Positions 17,659 through 25,956 of a stretch of 64,000 bases of DNA are shown here, one piece after another. Under the pieces are notes generated by a model. That model had not been told where the DNA came from. It worked only from the letters and a program-made list of their open reading frames with translations, and searched no databases. The stretch is from CAYTXJ01 sp965613025 (GTDB lineage Bacteria; Desulfobacterota; DSM-4660; Desulfatiglandales; JALVMZ01): NCBI GenBank assembly GCA_965613025.1, contig CBFDUE010000005.1, positions 14,581-78,580 of the forward strand. Direction: 5' to 3'. How positions within the stretch are numbered: the stretch's first letter is position 1; the number at the start of each line of letters is the position of its first letter. Both the position numbers and the translations under genes were made by a program.

Positions 17659-19575
17659 TTATAAACCATATTTTAATGCAAGCATGGTAATATCATCTGA
17701 TTGTAAACAGCCTTTAGAAAATTCTTTTATACTTTCCAATACTTTCTCTATAAGGCTCTGAGATGTTAATCCATTAAATCTTAAGAGGAGTTCTTTTAAT
17801 CTGGTTTCTGAAAAAAAATCACCTTTTTCATTCATAGCCTCGGTGACTCCATCGGTGTATAGAAAGATGGTATCTCCTGGCTGTAAAATCATCTCCTTAG
17901 AGCTATATCTGATATTCTCCATAACACCTAAGGCCATATCCCCAGTAAGAGGTAAGGTCTCTATCTGTCCTGCCCTTCTGAGTATAAGAGGGGGATTGTG
18001 TCCACCATTAGAGTAAGTCAATTTTCCAGAATTAATATCTAAGATACATAAAAATAGGGTTACAAACATAAGAGACGGATTGTTCAGAACAAGATCTTCA
18101 TTTACTCGCGTAAGGATATTTTCAGGTTCAAGCCCTTGAGTTGCTTTTGCTTTAATTAGGGTCTTTGTAACTGACATAAACAGGGCAGCGGGGACCCCTT
18201 TATCAGATACATCTCCTATGACCATACAGAGATGATTTTCGTCAATTAAAAAGAAATCGTAAAAATCTCCTCCCACCTCTCGGGCAGGTTCTAAGACAGC
18301 ATACAGATCTAACTCCTCTTTTTCAGGAAAGGGGGGAAATCTCTTTGGCAATATCCCCTCCTGGATCTTGCGAGCAATCTTAAGTTCACTTTCGATCCTC
18401 TCTTTTTCAGCCACAGTCTTTGTAAGCTCCTCAATATATCTCTTTAAGGAATCCTGCATATATTGAAATGACTCTGCTAAATGTCCTACTTCGTCCTTAG
18501 ATTTGATGCCGGGAATTTTTGCATTAAGATTCCCCTTTGCAATATTTTCTGTTGCCTTAGAAAGTGCTCTAATAGGTTTTGTTATTGAACCAGCTATATA
18601 TATGATTACAATAAAGAGCAGTATAAATCCGATAATGCCTAAAACTAATACCGTTTTATTTAGTCTCTTTATGTCAGCTAACAGTTCCTCCTTAGGGAAT
18701 AACACTCCTAAAGACCATCCGCTGGATGGAAGGGGCTCATATACCAACCAACAGTCCTTACCCGTTACCATACTCTTTATATCATCATAACCTGAAAGTC
18801 CTCTAATCATTCGTCTTCCGATTTCCCTTAGGTGTCTATCATTTCTCTCTTCTGCTAAGGTAAATATGGTCTCATTCATAATGAGTCTGCTTTCAGGATG
18901 GGTAACAAAAGTGCCATTTTGAGTTATAAGAAAACCATAACCTGTCTTTCCAATCTTAATAGACGATACAATCTTCTGAAGCCAGGTTAGAGATATATCG
19001 GCTGTCACCACTCCCATAAAACGTTTTTTATTTCCAACCCTTTTATAAAAGGGAACTGAATAGGTGGTCATTATGGTATTTCCACCGCCCACATCGTAAT
19101 AGGGTTCTGACCAGACTGCTCTATCTAATATCTTGGGAATTTGATACCAGTCGTGATGGAAGTAGTCATATTGAATGAAGGTAAAGTCAATCTGATTGCC
19201 TGTTTTAAAAAAGTAAGGTGCAAATCTTTTAAAATTTTTATGTCTCTTATAGGGCTCAAATGCAATGGTAGCTCCAAATATATCAGAGTTGTTTTTGACA
19301 ACTGTCCTTAAAAGTTCCATTAACTCACTATCATCACAGCTAAGATCTTCAATAAAGGATGCCAGATTATATGGCACCATCTCTACTGATCTTAGCACTG
19401 TCTCAATTCGATTTACGGTGGAAAGCGCAAGGTTTCTGGCATTGGTTTCAATATTCTTTTTTATGATCTTGCGAGAAAAGATATAGTTGTAAAAATACAC
19501 AGCGAAAAATATCAGTGTTACACTGCTCAATACCAAGACAGAAAGTCTTAATGCCAGGCCTTTACCGATTTTCAT
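17659..19575 (-). CDS. dCache-HAMP-PP2C (SpoIIE/RsbU-type) serine phosphatase
   Basis: 638 aa. An N-terminal transmembrane helix (about 10-30) and a large periplasmic Cache domain (about 40-300, including AVWSEPYYDVGGGNTIMTTYSVPFY) are followed by a second helix (about 305-330), a HAMP domain (about 330-385) and a PP2C domain (about 425-638). Metal-binding motifs are REVGGDFYDFF, GDVSDKGVPAALFM and SDDITMLAL. In partner-switching circuits such a phosphatase dephosphorylates a STAS antagonist so that it can bind the RsbW-like kinase. Both partners are encoded just upstream. It overlaps the solute-binding gene by 14 bases, so sensing of an extracellular small molecule is a reasonable inference. 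Confidence 0.92.
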   Translation of the reverse strand: MKIGKGLALRLSVLVLSSVTLIFFAVYFYNYIFSRKIIKKNIETNARNLALSTVNRIETVLRSVEMVPYNLASFIEDLSCDDSELMELLRTVVKNNSDIFGATIAFEPYKRHKNFKRFAPYFFKTGNQIDFTFIQYDYFHHDWYQIPKILDRAVWSEPYYDVGGGNTIMTTYSVPFYKRVGNKKRFMGVVTADISLTWLQKIVSSIKIGKTGYGFLITQNGTFVTHPESRLIMNETIFTLAEERNDRHLREIGRRMIRGLSGYDDIKSMVTGKDCWLVYEPLPSSGWSLGVLFPKEELLADIKRLNKTVLVLGIIGFILLFIVIIYIAGSITKPIRALSKATENIAKGNLNAKIPGIKSKDEVGHLAESFQYMQDSLKRYIEELTKTVAEKERIESELKIARKIQEGILPKRFPPFPEKEELDLYAVLEPAREVGGDFYDFFLIDENHLCMVIGDVSDKGVPAALFMSVTKTLIKAKATQGLEPENILTRVNEDLVLNNPSLMFVTLFLCILDINSGKLTYSNGGHNPPLILRRAGQIETLPLTGDMALGVMENIRYSSKEMILQPGDTIFLYTDGVTEAMNEKGDFFSETRLKELLLRFNGLTSQSLIEKVLESIKEFSKGCLQSDDITMLALKYGL

Positions 19576-20551
19576 AGTCTATTACCGAAAAGTAGAAATG
19601 CTCATACTTAGGGATATTGTCTATTAGACCATTTTCTTTTAATAGCCTTGCAACCCTAAGATAGTCTTCCTTTTTTAAGACCCCCATCTTTGTATCTAAC
19701 CCCTGAGTAAGTATGAGGTCTTTCATCCTCTCTAACATCCATCTCTGATGCACTCTGTTTGCAGGTATATGAACCCTTTTAAGATTCTTTAATATGACAT
19801 CCAATGTCTCTTCAGGATGGGTAAAGGCGTAATTCCATCCTTCAATAGAGGCCTTCACAAAGGCTTTGCAAAGCATAGGATCACTTTTAAACTTATCTTC
19901 TAAGGTGTATATGCCATCTTCAGGGAAATTTAGTCCATAGTCATAGAAAAAGAATGTGGAAAGCTCCTCTGGATCTACCCCCGCCATCAATATGGTATGA
20001 TATTCATTATACCACATGGCAGATGCCACATCCACCCCTCCCCGCAAAAAGAGATTAACCGAATATGATTGTCTGACAGGTATAACCCTTATATTATATT
20101 TTTTAAAAAAGGCCTTTGGCTGAACCTGAAAAAGAGGCCCCCAAAGCCCCACCTTTTTTCCATCCATATCCTTTGGCCGTTTTATACCAGATGACTTTTT
20201 GGCAACAAGCATGAGAGCAGACTTTTGAATGATCTGGGCGATATTTACAAGTCTCACTCCTTCAGCTCTCATCTTTATTGCGGTTGAAAGCCAGAGAGTG
20301 GCAAAGTCAGCCTTTCTTTCTTTGAGGAACACATCAGAGGGTCTCTCTGGCCCACCATCTATTATGGTAAGGTCTATACCATGCCTCTTGTATATCCCTT
20401 TGTGTAATGCCATGTAATACCCGGCAAATTGTGCCTGTGGAACCCACTGTGGAATAAATGTGGCCTTCTTTAATGTCTTTGCTCCAATATTTGAACATTG
20501 AAAAAGGATAGTAAGACATATAATAAAGATATAATAATTTAGCTTAGCCAT
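19562..20551 (-). CDS. NMT1/THI5-like periplasmic solute-binding protein
   Basis: 329 aa with an N-terminal hydrophobic signal (MAKLNYYIFIICLTILFQC); the following Cys sits in an imperfect lipobox. The mature part starts KKATFIPQWVPQAQFAGYYMALHKGIYKRHGIDL, the typical N-lobe of NMT1/THI5-like proteins, which bind thiamine-precursor pyrimidines or sulfonate-type ligands in ABC uptake. There is no ABC permease or ATPase nearby. The gene sits between an RsbW-like kinase (8-base overlap, ATGGCTAA) and the Cache phosphatase (14-base overlap), which suggests it presents ligand to the sensor rather than to a transporter. Confidence 0.85.
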   Translation of the reverse strand: MAKLNYYIFIICLTILFQCSNIGAKTLKKATFIPQWVPQAQFAGYYMALHKGIYKRHGIDLTIIDGGPERPSDVFLKERKADFATLWLSTAIKMRAEGVRLVNIAQIIQKSALMLVAKKSSGIKRPKDMDGKKVGLWGPLFQVQPKAFFKKYNIRVIPVRQSYSVNLFLRGGVDVASAMWYNEYHTILMAGVDPEELSTFFFYDYGLNFPEDGIYTLEDKFKSDPMLCKAFVKASIEGWNYAFTHPEETLDVILKNLKRVHIPANRVHQRWMLERMKDLILTQGLDTKMGVLKKEDYLRVARLLKENGLIDNIPKYEHFYFSVIDYENR

Positions 20552-20957
20552 TATCTTTAAAGACAATAAGTTTAAGAATGTTTTTATCACCTTCCCTTTT
20601 GTAATTGATCTCATCCACCATCTTTTTCATAAGATATATTCCAAGCCCCCCAATCTTTCTGCTATCCATATCAGATTCTGTATCTGGATCGTGTATAAGT
20701 CTTGGATCAAAGGGGATGCCACTATCCCTTATTTCAAAAATGACTCTTCCTATATCACCTCTATAACATCTAAGTTCAACCTCTCCCCTTTTTTCTGGGT
20801 ATGCATATTTAAATATGTTTACAAGTGCCTCTTCAACGGCTACCATAAGTCTCTCTGTCTTTTTCAGATTCAGTCCATGCTCTTTTGCACACTCTCTTGC
20901 ACACGCATTGAATTTTTCAAGATTTTCAAGGCTTGCACTTAGCCTTATTGACTTCAT
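20544..20957 (-). CDS. RsbW-like anti-sigma serine/threonine kinase (HATPase_c)
   Basis: 137 aa single GHKL ATPase domain. The N box VEEALVNIFKYAY holds Glu43 and Asn47, the G1 box is RDSGIPFDP (Asp78-x-Gly80), and the G2 box is IGGLGIYLMKKMVD (102-115). All nucleotide-binding residues are intact. Such kinases phosphorylate a STAS partner and hold a sigma factor or another target. I chose ATG 20957, with AAGGATT upstream and 7 bases after the STAS stop; a longer frame would overlap the STAS gene. No sigma-factor gene lies in the window, so the final target is unknown. Confidence 0.9.
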   Translation of the reverse strand: MKSIRLSASLENLEKFNACARECAKEHGLNLKKTERLMVAVEEALVNIFKYAYPEKRGEVELRCYRGDIGRVIFEIRDSGIPFDPRLIHDPDTESDMDSRKIGGLGIYLMKKMVDEINYKREGDKNILKLIVFKDNG

Positions 20958-20964
20958 GGAATCC

Positions 20965-21300
20965 TTATTTGAGATTGGAAAGTGCCGATTCAACTGAATC
21001 ATAGACAGGGATTATCTTTGTAAACCCTGATATATCAAATACCTCTTTTACCACATCTCTGAGTGAGGCAAGAAAGAGCTTTCCTTGTTCTGACTTAAGT
21101 CTCTTTGATGCTGAAAGCACGCTTCTAAGCCCTGCACTGCTGATATATTCAAGTAAGCTGAAATCTAAAATAAAATTCTTATTACCTTCAGATATTAATC
21201 TATCCATTTCTCTATCAAATTCAGGCGAACTTATGGCATCCATCCTTCCCGTTAAAGATACGACTACAGTATTACCTTGCTTCGTGACGTTTATCTCCAT
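20965..21300 (-). CDS. STAS-domain anti-sigma factor antagonist (RsbV/SpoIIAA-like)
   Basis: 111 aa STAS domain. The phosphorylation loop reads LDFSLLEYISSAGLRSVLSA; by alignment with the D-S-[SA]-G-L motif Ser55 is the likely phospho-site, although the usual Asp before it is replaced by Ser54. It is followed 7 bases later by the RsbW-like kinase and further by the PP2C phosphatase, so all three parts of a partner switch are co-encoded. It follows the GNAT gene by 19 bases, so it belongs to the same long operon. Confidence 0.92.
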   Translation of the reverse strand: MEINVTKQGNTVVVSLTGRMDAISSPEFDREMDRLISEGNKNFILDFSLLEYISSAGLRSVLSASKRLKSEQGKLFLASLRDVVKEVFDISGFTKIIPVYDSVESALSNLK

Positions 21301-21319
21301 ATTTTCACCCCCATAGCTT

Positions 21320-22366
21320 TTAAGGTGATCGGTTTTTATAAATCTCTTCCCACTCCCTTTTTACCATTGAAAGGAGTCTTTTATCTCGTTCATGGTAAAT
21401 TTTTATGGAATCCCAATTGGGAAAGTCTAATAGCCTCTGCATAAGCAACCCATCTGTATCAAACCATCTGGGAAGCAATCCTCCAAAGAAATATCCTCTC
21501 TTTCTCAATATCTCAATCCCCCAACCAATCCAGGGATAAGTAAGATTACACCAGGCTTGGATAACCTTTGCTCCTCTTTTTAATACCTTATCTTCCACAA
21601 TACCAAATTCTCTTTCAAAGTCTCTTCCCATATCCCATATGGCAATCCTGGCAACCTGAGCAAAGTCAAAATACTGCTCCTCAATCTTTGTCTTTGCCGA
21701 TTTAGGAGGAGGCATTACTTCTGAAAAGGATATATCTCTCATATCATCAAATTCAGAATATAGAAAGATCGCATTTTCCTTATAGATCTCTGGTATAAAA
21801 ACGGTGTGTCTTTTGGGTTTAAAGGTTCTGAAACAGAGCATGGTGCTTACCCTGTGCCTTCCTCCCCCTTCCTTTGAATATACCTCGGCAGGGATTAGAT
21901 CTATCTCAAATGCCATGGTGATCATATTTCTATTGTGGACCAATTTCTGCGATATTATGTGTCTGCAGACTGGTTCTCCATAAACCAGTTCTATATTAAA
22001 GAGCTTGGTGGCAACCTCAATGCCATGCTCAAAGAGTTTGGAAAATATACCTTGTCCACCCCTATAAGATTTGTGAACCAGACCCGCTCCGGATTCATAG
22101 ATTCCGCTATAGGGTGCACTGTTAAATAGGGCGTTATGGCCAACTATATCACCCTTTGAAGTCCTGGCCACAGAGGAAATTACTCTTCTTTCCCTATTTT
22201 CTTTAATCAGCCTTTCAGGATCAATATATGTCTTAATAGGGTATTCCTTTCCATAGACAGATAGAAAAAGCCTGCATACACCTTCAGCGTCCTCTTCTCT
22301 AAAAAGATCCACCTTCCAATCTTGATCTGGCTCTATTATATATTCCACTCTCTGATGCTCTGACAT
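21320..22366 (-). CDS. GNAT-family acyltransferase with an extra C-terminal domain
   Basis: 348 aa. Residues about 15-170 form a GNAT fold: VDLFREEDAEGVCRLFLSVYG at the N-terminus, then GAGLVHKSYRGGQGIFSKLFEHGIEVA as motif A (R-G-G-Q-G-I). The C-terminal half (about 190-348) contains NLTYPWIGWGIEILRKRGYFFGGLLPRWFDTDGLLMQRL. A similar arrangement (DLAHPWQVSFTEGLLKSNFSPKLILPYAGDSDILVFQW) ends the protein encoded at 28449 on the opposite strand. This points to a shared domain and a link between the two operons. The acylated substrate is unknown; a carrier protein, a small molecule or a regulator are all possible. Confidence 0.8.
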   Translation of the reverse strand: MSEHQRVEYIIEPDQDWKVDLFREEDAEGVCRLFLSVYGKEYPIKTYIDPERLIKENRERRVISSVARTSKGDIVGHNALFNSAPYSGIYESGAGLVHKSYRGGQGIFSKLFEHGIEVATKLFNIELVYGEPVCRHIISQKLVHNRNMITMAFEIDLIPAEVYSKEGGGRHRVSTMLCFRTFKPKRHTVFIPEIYKENAIFLYSEFDDMRDISFSEVMPPPKSAKTKIEEQYFDFAQVARIAIWDMGRDFEREFGIVEDKVLKRGAKVIQAWCNLTYPWIGWGIEILRKRGYFFGGLLPRWFDTDGLLMQRLLDFPNWDSIKIYHERDKRLLSMVKREWEEIYKNRSP

Positions 22367-22375
22367 ATATTCCCC

Positions 22376-23446
22376 CTATCTATTCCACCAGCCTATTCTG
22401 TCTATATCTCTGTATATCACATCAGCAATTACCTTCATACCCTTTTTGTTTAAATGGAATATATCTAAGAATAATTCATATCTATTTTGATGTCCATGTA
22501 TAGGGGAATAGACATCTATTAGAGGGAGATTTAGTCTCTTTGGAAGGATTTCAGAAAACAGTGTAATCATAAAAATATCATATTTGCCCCTTTCCTCCCA
22601 GATTTTCCTCCAATTGGATTGGATGGTATCAAGAGCCCTTGCATCTTTGTCATCTATATCAGGATCAATGGCATAGGGTAGATTGATAATAGCGACCTTA
22701 GTTCCCATCTTTATGGCATCTTCAACAATAATCTTGAAGTTTTCTTCAATTGATGAAACACATTCTTTAAGTTTATATTCCTCATCCAACCTGGGGAAAC
22801 CCTTTCTCTCTGTTGCGCTTCTCCTTATGAGGTAGTATGCACAGAACCTTCCCAAGATCTTATTCCACCACGGGCTTTTTCTTTCAAGTGCCATTACAAA
22901 TTCCCAGGGCCAGGGAGTCCCGGGTTTCCATTTTGAGCCCATCATCCATGCCTGGGTTATATCATTTCCTCCTATCTCAATTAAAAGGATATCGGGTTTG
23001 ATTTTACGCAGTTCCCTCTCCCATAAGATCCTGTGTTGAAATGAATTGTATGTAGGATTTCCTGCATTAATTATCTCCCATTCATGTCTTCCTTCTCGTT
23101 CAAGGATCTTTTGAAGCCTTATGGACCAGAGATATTTCTCTTTTAGCAGCTTTACCCCAAAGAATGTGGACTCACCTATAAGTAGTAGCCTCTTCTTTTC
23201 ACCATCTGGAGCTGGCTCAGGCCCCCTGCATCTAAATCTGTTTATATTTATGAGGGGATGGTGAAAGTTCTTCTTTAATACCCAATATAGAGGTGGATCG
23301 GTCTTTTCCAAAAATCTACTATATGGATATTCGCCAATTATCTTTGAATGAAAAGGAACACCAAAATGTATGCGATGATAGATCCGTGAGGCCAATTCAA
23401 TCCCTGCTACAGATCCAGCAAAACCAAGAAGCATATAATCTATCAT
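22376..23446 (-). CDS. SGNH/GDSL-type hydrolase
   Basis: 356 aa. SGNH blocks are in order: GES (91-93, nucleophile Ser93), Gly129 in INAGNPTYNSFQ, Asn161 in EIGGNDITQ, and Asp328/His331 in LDIFHLNKKGM. The N-terminus has one hydrophobic stretch (about 3-18) that may anchor it in the membrane. SGNH proteins are esterases, lipases or O-acetyl hydrolases; pairing with a GNAT acyltransferase 9 bases downstream suggests that the two add and remove an acyl group, but this is inference. It overlaps the MFS gene by 4 bases. Confidence 0.88.
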   Translation of the reverse strand: MIDYMLLGFAGSVAGIELASRIYHRIHFGVPFHSKIIGEYPYSRFLEKTDPPLYWVLKKNFHHPLININRFRCRGPEPAPDGEKKRLLLIGESTFFGVKLLKEKYLWSIRLQKILEREGRHEWEIINAGNPTYNSFQHRILWERELRKIKPDILLIEIGGNDITQAWMMGSKWKPGTPWPWEFVMALERKSPWWNKILGRFCAYYLIRRSATERKGFPRLDEEYKLKECVSSIEENFKIIVEDAIKMGTKVAIINLPYAIDPDIDDKDARALDTIQSNWRKIWEERGKYDIFMITLFSEILPKRLNLPLIDVYSPIHGHQNRYELFLDIFHLNKKGMKVIADVIYRDIDRIGWWNR

Positions 23447-24639
23447 CTCTCTTTCCCTTTTAAATAGAATACCAAAAAGGCAGATAATATAGCCATAATT
23501 GAACAGAAATAAAACAATGAATTAAAACCCATTTTTGTAACAATTGGCCCTCCTATAAAAGGCCCAAGGAAGAATCCACCCTGAAACATCTGAAGCCCTA
23601 AGTTCATATTGAATGCTCTAAAGCGGTAAGATGAGATATCAAACATCAATCCATTAAACACAGGCATTGCAATTCCCCATCCAAGCCCAAGTGTCAGACC
23701 CATGCCGTAAAATGATATTTTTCCCCTCACATGTGCAAGAAGAAGATAGGAGGCAGCGACTATAAACATGGTAAAAGATGCTAAAAGAGGTTTATTCATC
23801 CTGTCAAAAAGGGAACCTGCTCCCAACCTTATGGCTATCTCTCCTCCAGTTGCAAGGCTCATAAAAAGCCCTGTAGCTGGAATGCCTATACTTCTTCCAT
23901 AGCCATCTAAGAAAAAGAATACAATTGCATGGGTGCTGTAAAACAGAAGCATGGAAAGAAGCAGAGCCATTATCCTCAATTCCTTGAGATCATTAAGTAT
24001 CTCTTCCCAACTGAGTATGGATCTGTTAATTGAATCAGGTTTTTGTTCTGTCTCAGGAGTATGTATCCATCTTAGCATAAAGATTACTAATAAAGTGATA
24101 AATGAAAATCCAAGCAGAGTATTAGTAAATCCACCACTTACCTTATCCATTAGTGGAAGAATAGGCGGTATTATGGTATTTGGTATAAGGATTATAATTG
24201 ACAGAAGGCCAAAAGCCTGGGCACTTCTGCCTTTGGGAATATAGTCAACAGTTAAGACCATTAGGGCAGTTCCTAAGATCACAAATGCAATACCATGCAA
24301 GGTGCGAACAATTAAAATTCCACCAAGACCAGAGACCATTTTATAGGATGCAAGGGTTAATATTACAAAAACTGTGCCTAAGTTAAGATAGAGTCTTACA
24401 TTGCGGGCATGGATGAATGCACTGATTACAGGCCTAAAAAGGAGAGAAGCTCCGCTAAATATGGCTATTATCAGACCAAACCATTTAGGATCAATTGGAA
24501 GGGTTCGCAGATATTCATAAAATTCAAAAAATACTGAGATATTTGAATATGCAATAAAGGTTACAAGAAATATTAAAAGCAGTTCTCTGTTCCATAATCC
24601 ATTTTCGCTTTTAGGTCTATTGTGGCCTCTATTATTCAT
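23443..24639 (-). CDS. Major facilitator superfamily transporter
   Basis: 398 aa with about 12 hydrophobic segments. Typical MFS features are the loop PVISAFIHARNVRLYLNLG after helix 2 and the repeated arrangement GGEIAIRLGAGSLFDRMNKPLL in the second half (a G-x-x-x-D-R-x-x-[KR]-like A motif). A cytoplasmic loop (TPETEQKPDSINRSILSWEEI) separates the halves. Similar sequences are often annotated as arabinose- or staphylopine-type efflux proteins; the substrate cannot be told. It overlaps the molybdenum hydroxylase FAD gene by 8 bases, so it may move that enzyme's substrate or product. Confidence 0.88.
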   Translation of the reverse strand: MNNRGHNRPKSENGLWNRELLLIFLVTFIAYSNISVFFEFYEYLRTLPIDPKWFGLIIAIFSGASLLFRPVISAFIHARNVRLYLNLGTVFVILTLASYKMVSGLGGILIVRTLHGIAFVILGTALMVLTVDYIPKGRSAQAFGLLSIIILIPNTIIPPILPLMDKVSGGFTNTLLGFSFITLLVIFMLRWIHTPETEQKPDSINRSILSWEEILNDLKELRIMALLLSMLLFYSTHAIVFFFLDGYGRSIGIPATGLFMSLATGGEIAIRLGAGSLFDRMNKPLLASFTMFIVAASYLLLAHVRGKISFYGMGLTLGLGWGIAMPVFNGLMFDISSYRFRAFNMNLGLQMFQGGFFLGPFIGGPIVTKMGFNSLFYFCSIMAILSAFLVFYLKGKER

Positions 24640-25480
24640 CTTTATAGTTAATTAAACGCATGAGAAGGTTACAGGCCACCTCTTTCCTATACCAGGCACT
24701 TGCACGAATATCATCAATGGGACGGATAACTTTTTTCACCTGTTCTGAGGCCCTATTTAGCATTTCAATTGAAAGTCTATTACCAATAAGGAGACTTTCT
24801 ACATCATGGCTTCTTATAACAGTGGGTCCCACACTCCCCCATGAAAATCTGGCATCTTCCACAACACCTTCAGCAGAGAGTCTAAGCAGGGCACAGAAGC
24901 TCACAATAGAGATTGAAAGTGCCTTTCTTTTCCCCACCTTTTCAAAATGATGGATATTGAATCCATATGCCTTTGGTATCAGAATGCCTGTAAGTATCTC
25001 TCCATTTTTTAATTGCGTCTTTCCTGGGCCTTTAATGAATTGATCTATGGGAAGCTGTCTTTTGGAATTTGATGTATGTAATTCCAGTTGGGCTTCAAGC
25101 ACATACAGGGGAGGGAGAGTATCGCCAGCAGGGGATGCAGTTACAATATTTCCTCCAATGGTTCCCATATTTCTTATCTGAGGTGATCCAAGCACCTCTA
25201 TAGCCCTGATTAATACAGGGAAATTAGTATTAATTATATCTGATCTCAATATATCCGAATGGCTTACTCCTGCTCCGATAAATACCTTATCGCCTCTATC
25301 TTCAATGACCTTGAGCTCTTCTATCTTTTCTAAACATACCATAGGCCCCACTTTTATAATCCCTTTTCTAAGCTTAACTAAAAGGTCAGTTCCACCTGCA
25401 TAGATTAAGGCATCTGGGACATGCTCTATCACTTCCCATAATTCCTTTAGACTATGGGGCATAAAGAGACTGTCTTTCAT
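24632..25480 (-). CDS. Molybdenum hydroxylase FAD-binding subunit (CoxM/XdhB-like)
   Basis: 282 aa of the vanillyl-alcohol-oxidase-type FAD fold. Motifs are ALIYAGGTDLLVKLRKG (25-41, pyrophosphate loop) and RNMGTIGGNIVTASPAGDTLPPL (the TxGG-N and flavin-binding block), followed by the CO-dehydrogenase flavoprotein C-terminal domain. It transfers electrons from the Fe-S subunit to an acceptor. It lacks the long insertion that carries the extra [4Fe-4S] cluster in 4-hydroxybenzoyl-CoA reductase, which argues against that enzyme. It overlaps the Fe-S subunit gene by 4 bases. Confidence 0.92.
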   Translation of the reverse strand: MKDSLFMPHSLKELWEVIEHVPDALIYAGGTDLLVKLRKGIIKVGPMVCLEKIEELKVIEDRGDKVFIGAGVSHSDILRSDIINTNFPVLIRAIEVLGSPQIRNMGTIGGNIVTASPAGDTLPPLYVLEAQLELHTSNSKRQLPIDQFIKGPGKTQLKNGEILTGILIPKAYGFNIHHFEKVGKRKALSISIVSFCALLRLSAEGVVEDARFSWGSVGPTVIRSHDVESLLIGNRLSIEMLNRASEQVKKVIRPIDDIRASAWYRKEVACNLLMRLINYKDE

Positions 25481-25956
25481 TTTAGATTATCTTGCCTTTT
25501 GGTCTTTATATATGCTGCTTCAATTGCATCCACAATCTTTTGATAACCTGTGCATCTACAGAGATTTCCACTTATACCCTTTCTGATCTCATCCCTTGTA
25601 AGCTCTGGATTATTCTTCAGCAGGTAAAGTGCTTCCATAATCATACCAGGGGTGCAAAATCCGCATTGAATTGCCCCCTTTTCTATAAATGCCTCCTGTA
25701 TGGGATGAAGACTGTCTTCAGAGCCAATCCCTTCAATGGTTGTCACCTCTCTTCCATGCAATTGGGGTGCAAGCATAAGGCAGGATAGCTTTGATCTTCC
25801 ATCTACAAGGATCGTGCATGCTCCGCACTCCCCTTCACCACACCCCTCCTTAGTGCCTGTAAGAGCAAGATCTTCCCTTAATACATCTATCACCCTTTTA
25901 AATGGGGATACCTCTAACTCTACCTCTTTTCCATTTAAGATAAACTTGACCTTCAA
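25477..25956 (-). CDS. Molybdenum hydroxylase [2Fe-2S] subunit (CoxS/XdhC-like)
   Basis: 159 aa. Eight cysteines bind two [2Fe-2S] clusters: Cys39, Cys44, Cys47 and Cys59 in the plant-ferredoxin-type N-terminal domain (GCGEGECGACTILVDG), and Cys98, Cys101, Cys133 and Cys135 in the helical C-terminal domain (QCGFCTPGM, NLCRCTGY). Length and spacing are canonical. Translation starts at TTG 25956, directly after the TAA of the large subunit gene, so it is probably coupled to it. Confidence 0.95.
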   Translation of the reverse strand: MKVKFILNGKEVELEVSPFKRVIDVLREDLALTGTKEGCGEGECGACTILVDGRSKLSCLMLAPQLHGREVTTIEGIGSEDSLHPIQEAFIEKGAIQCGFCTPGMIMEALYLLKNNPELTRDEIRKGISGNLCRCTGYQKIVDAIEAAYIKTKRQDNLK

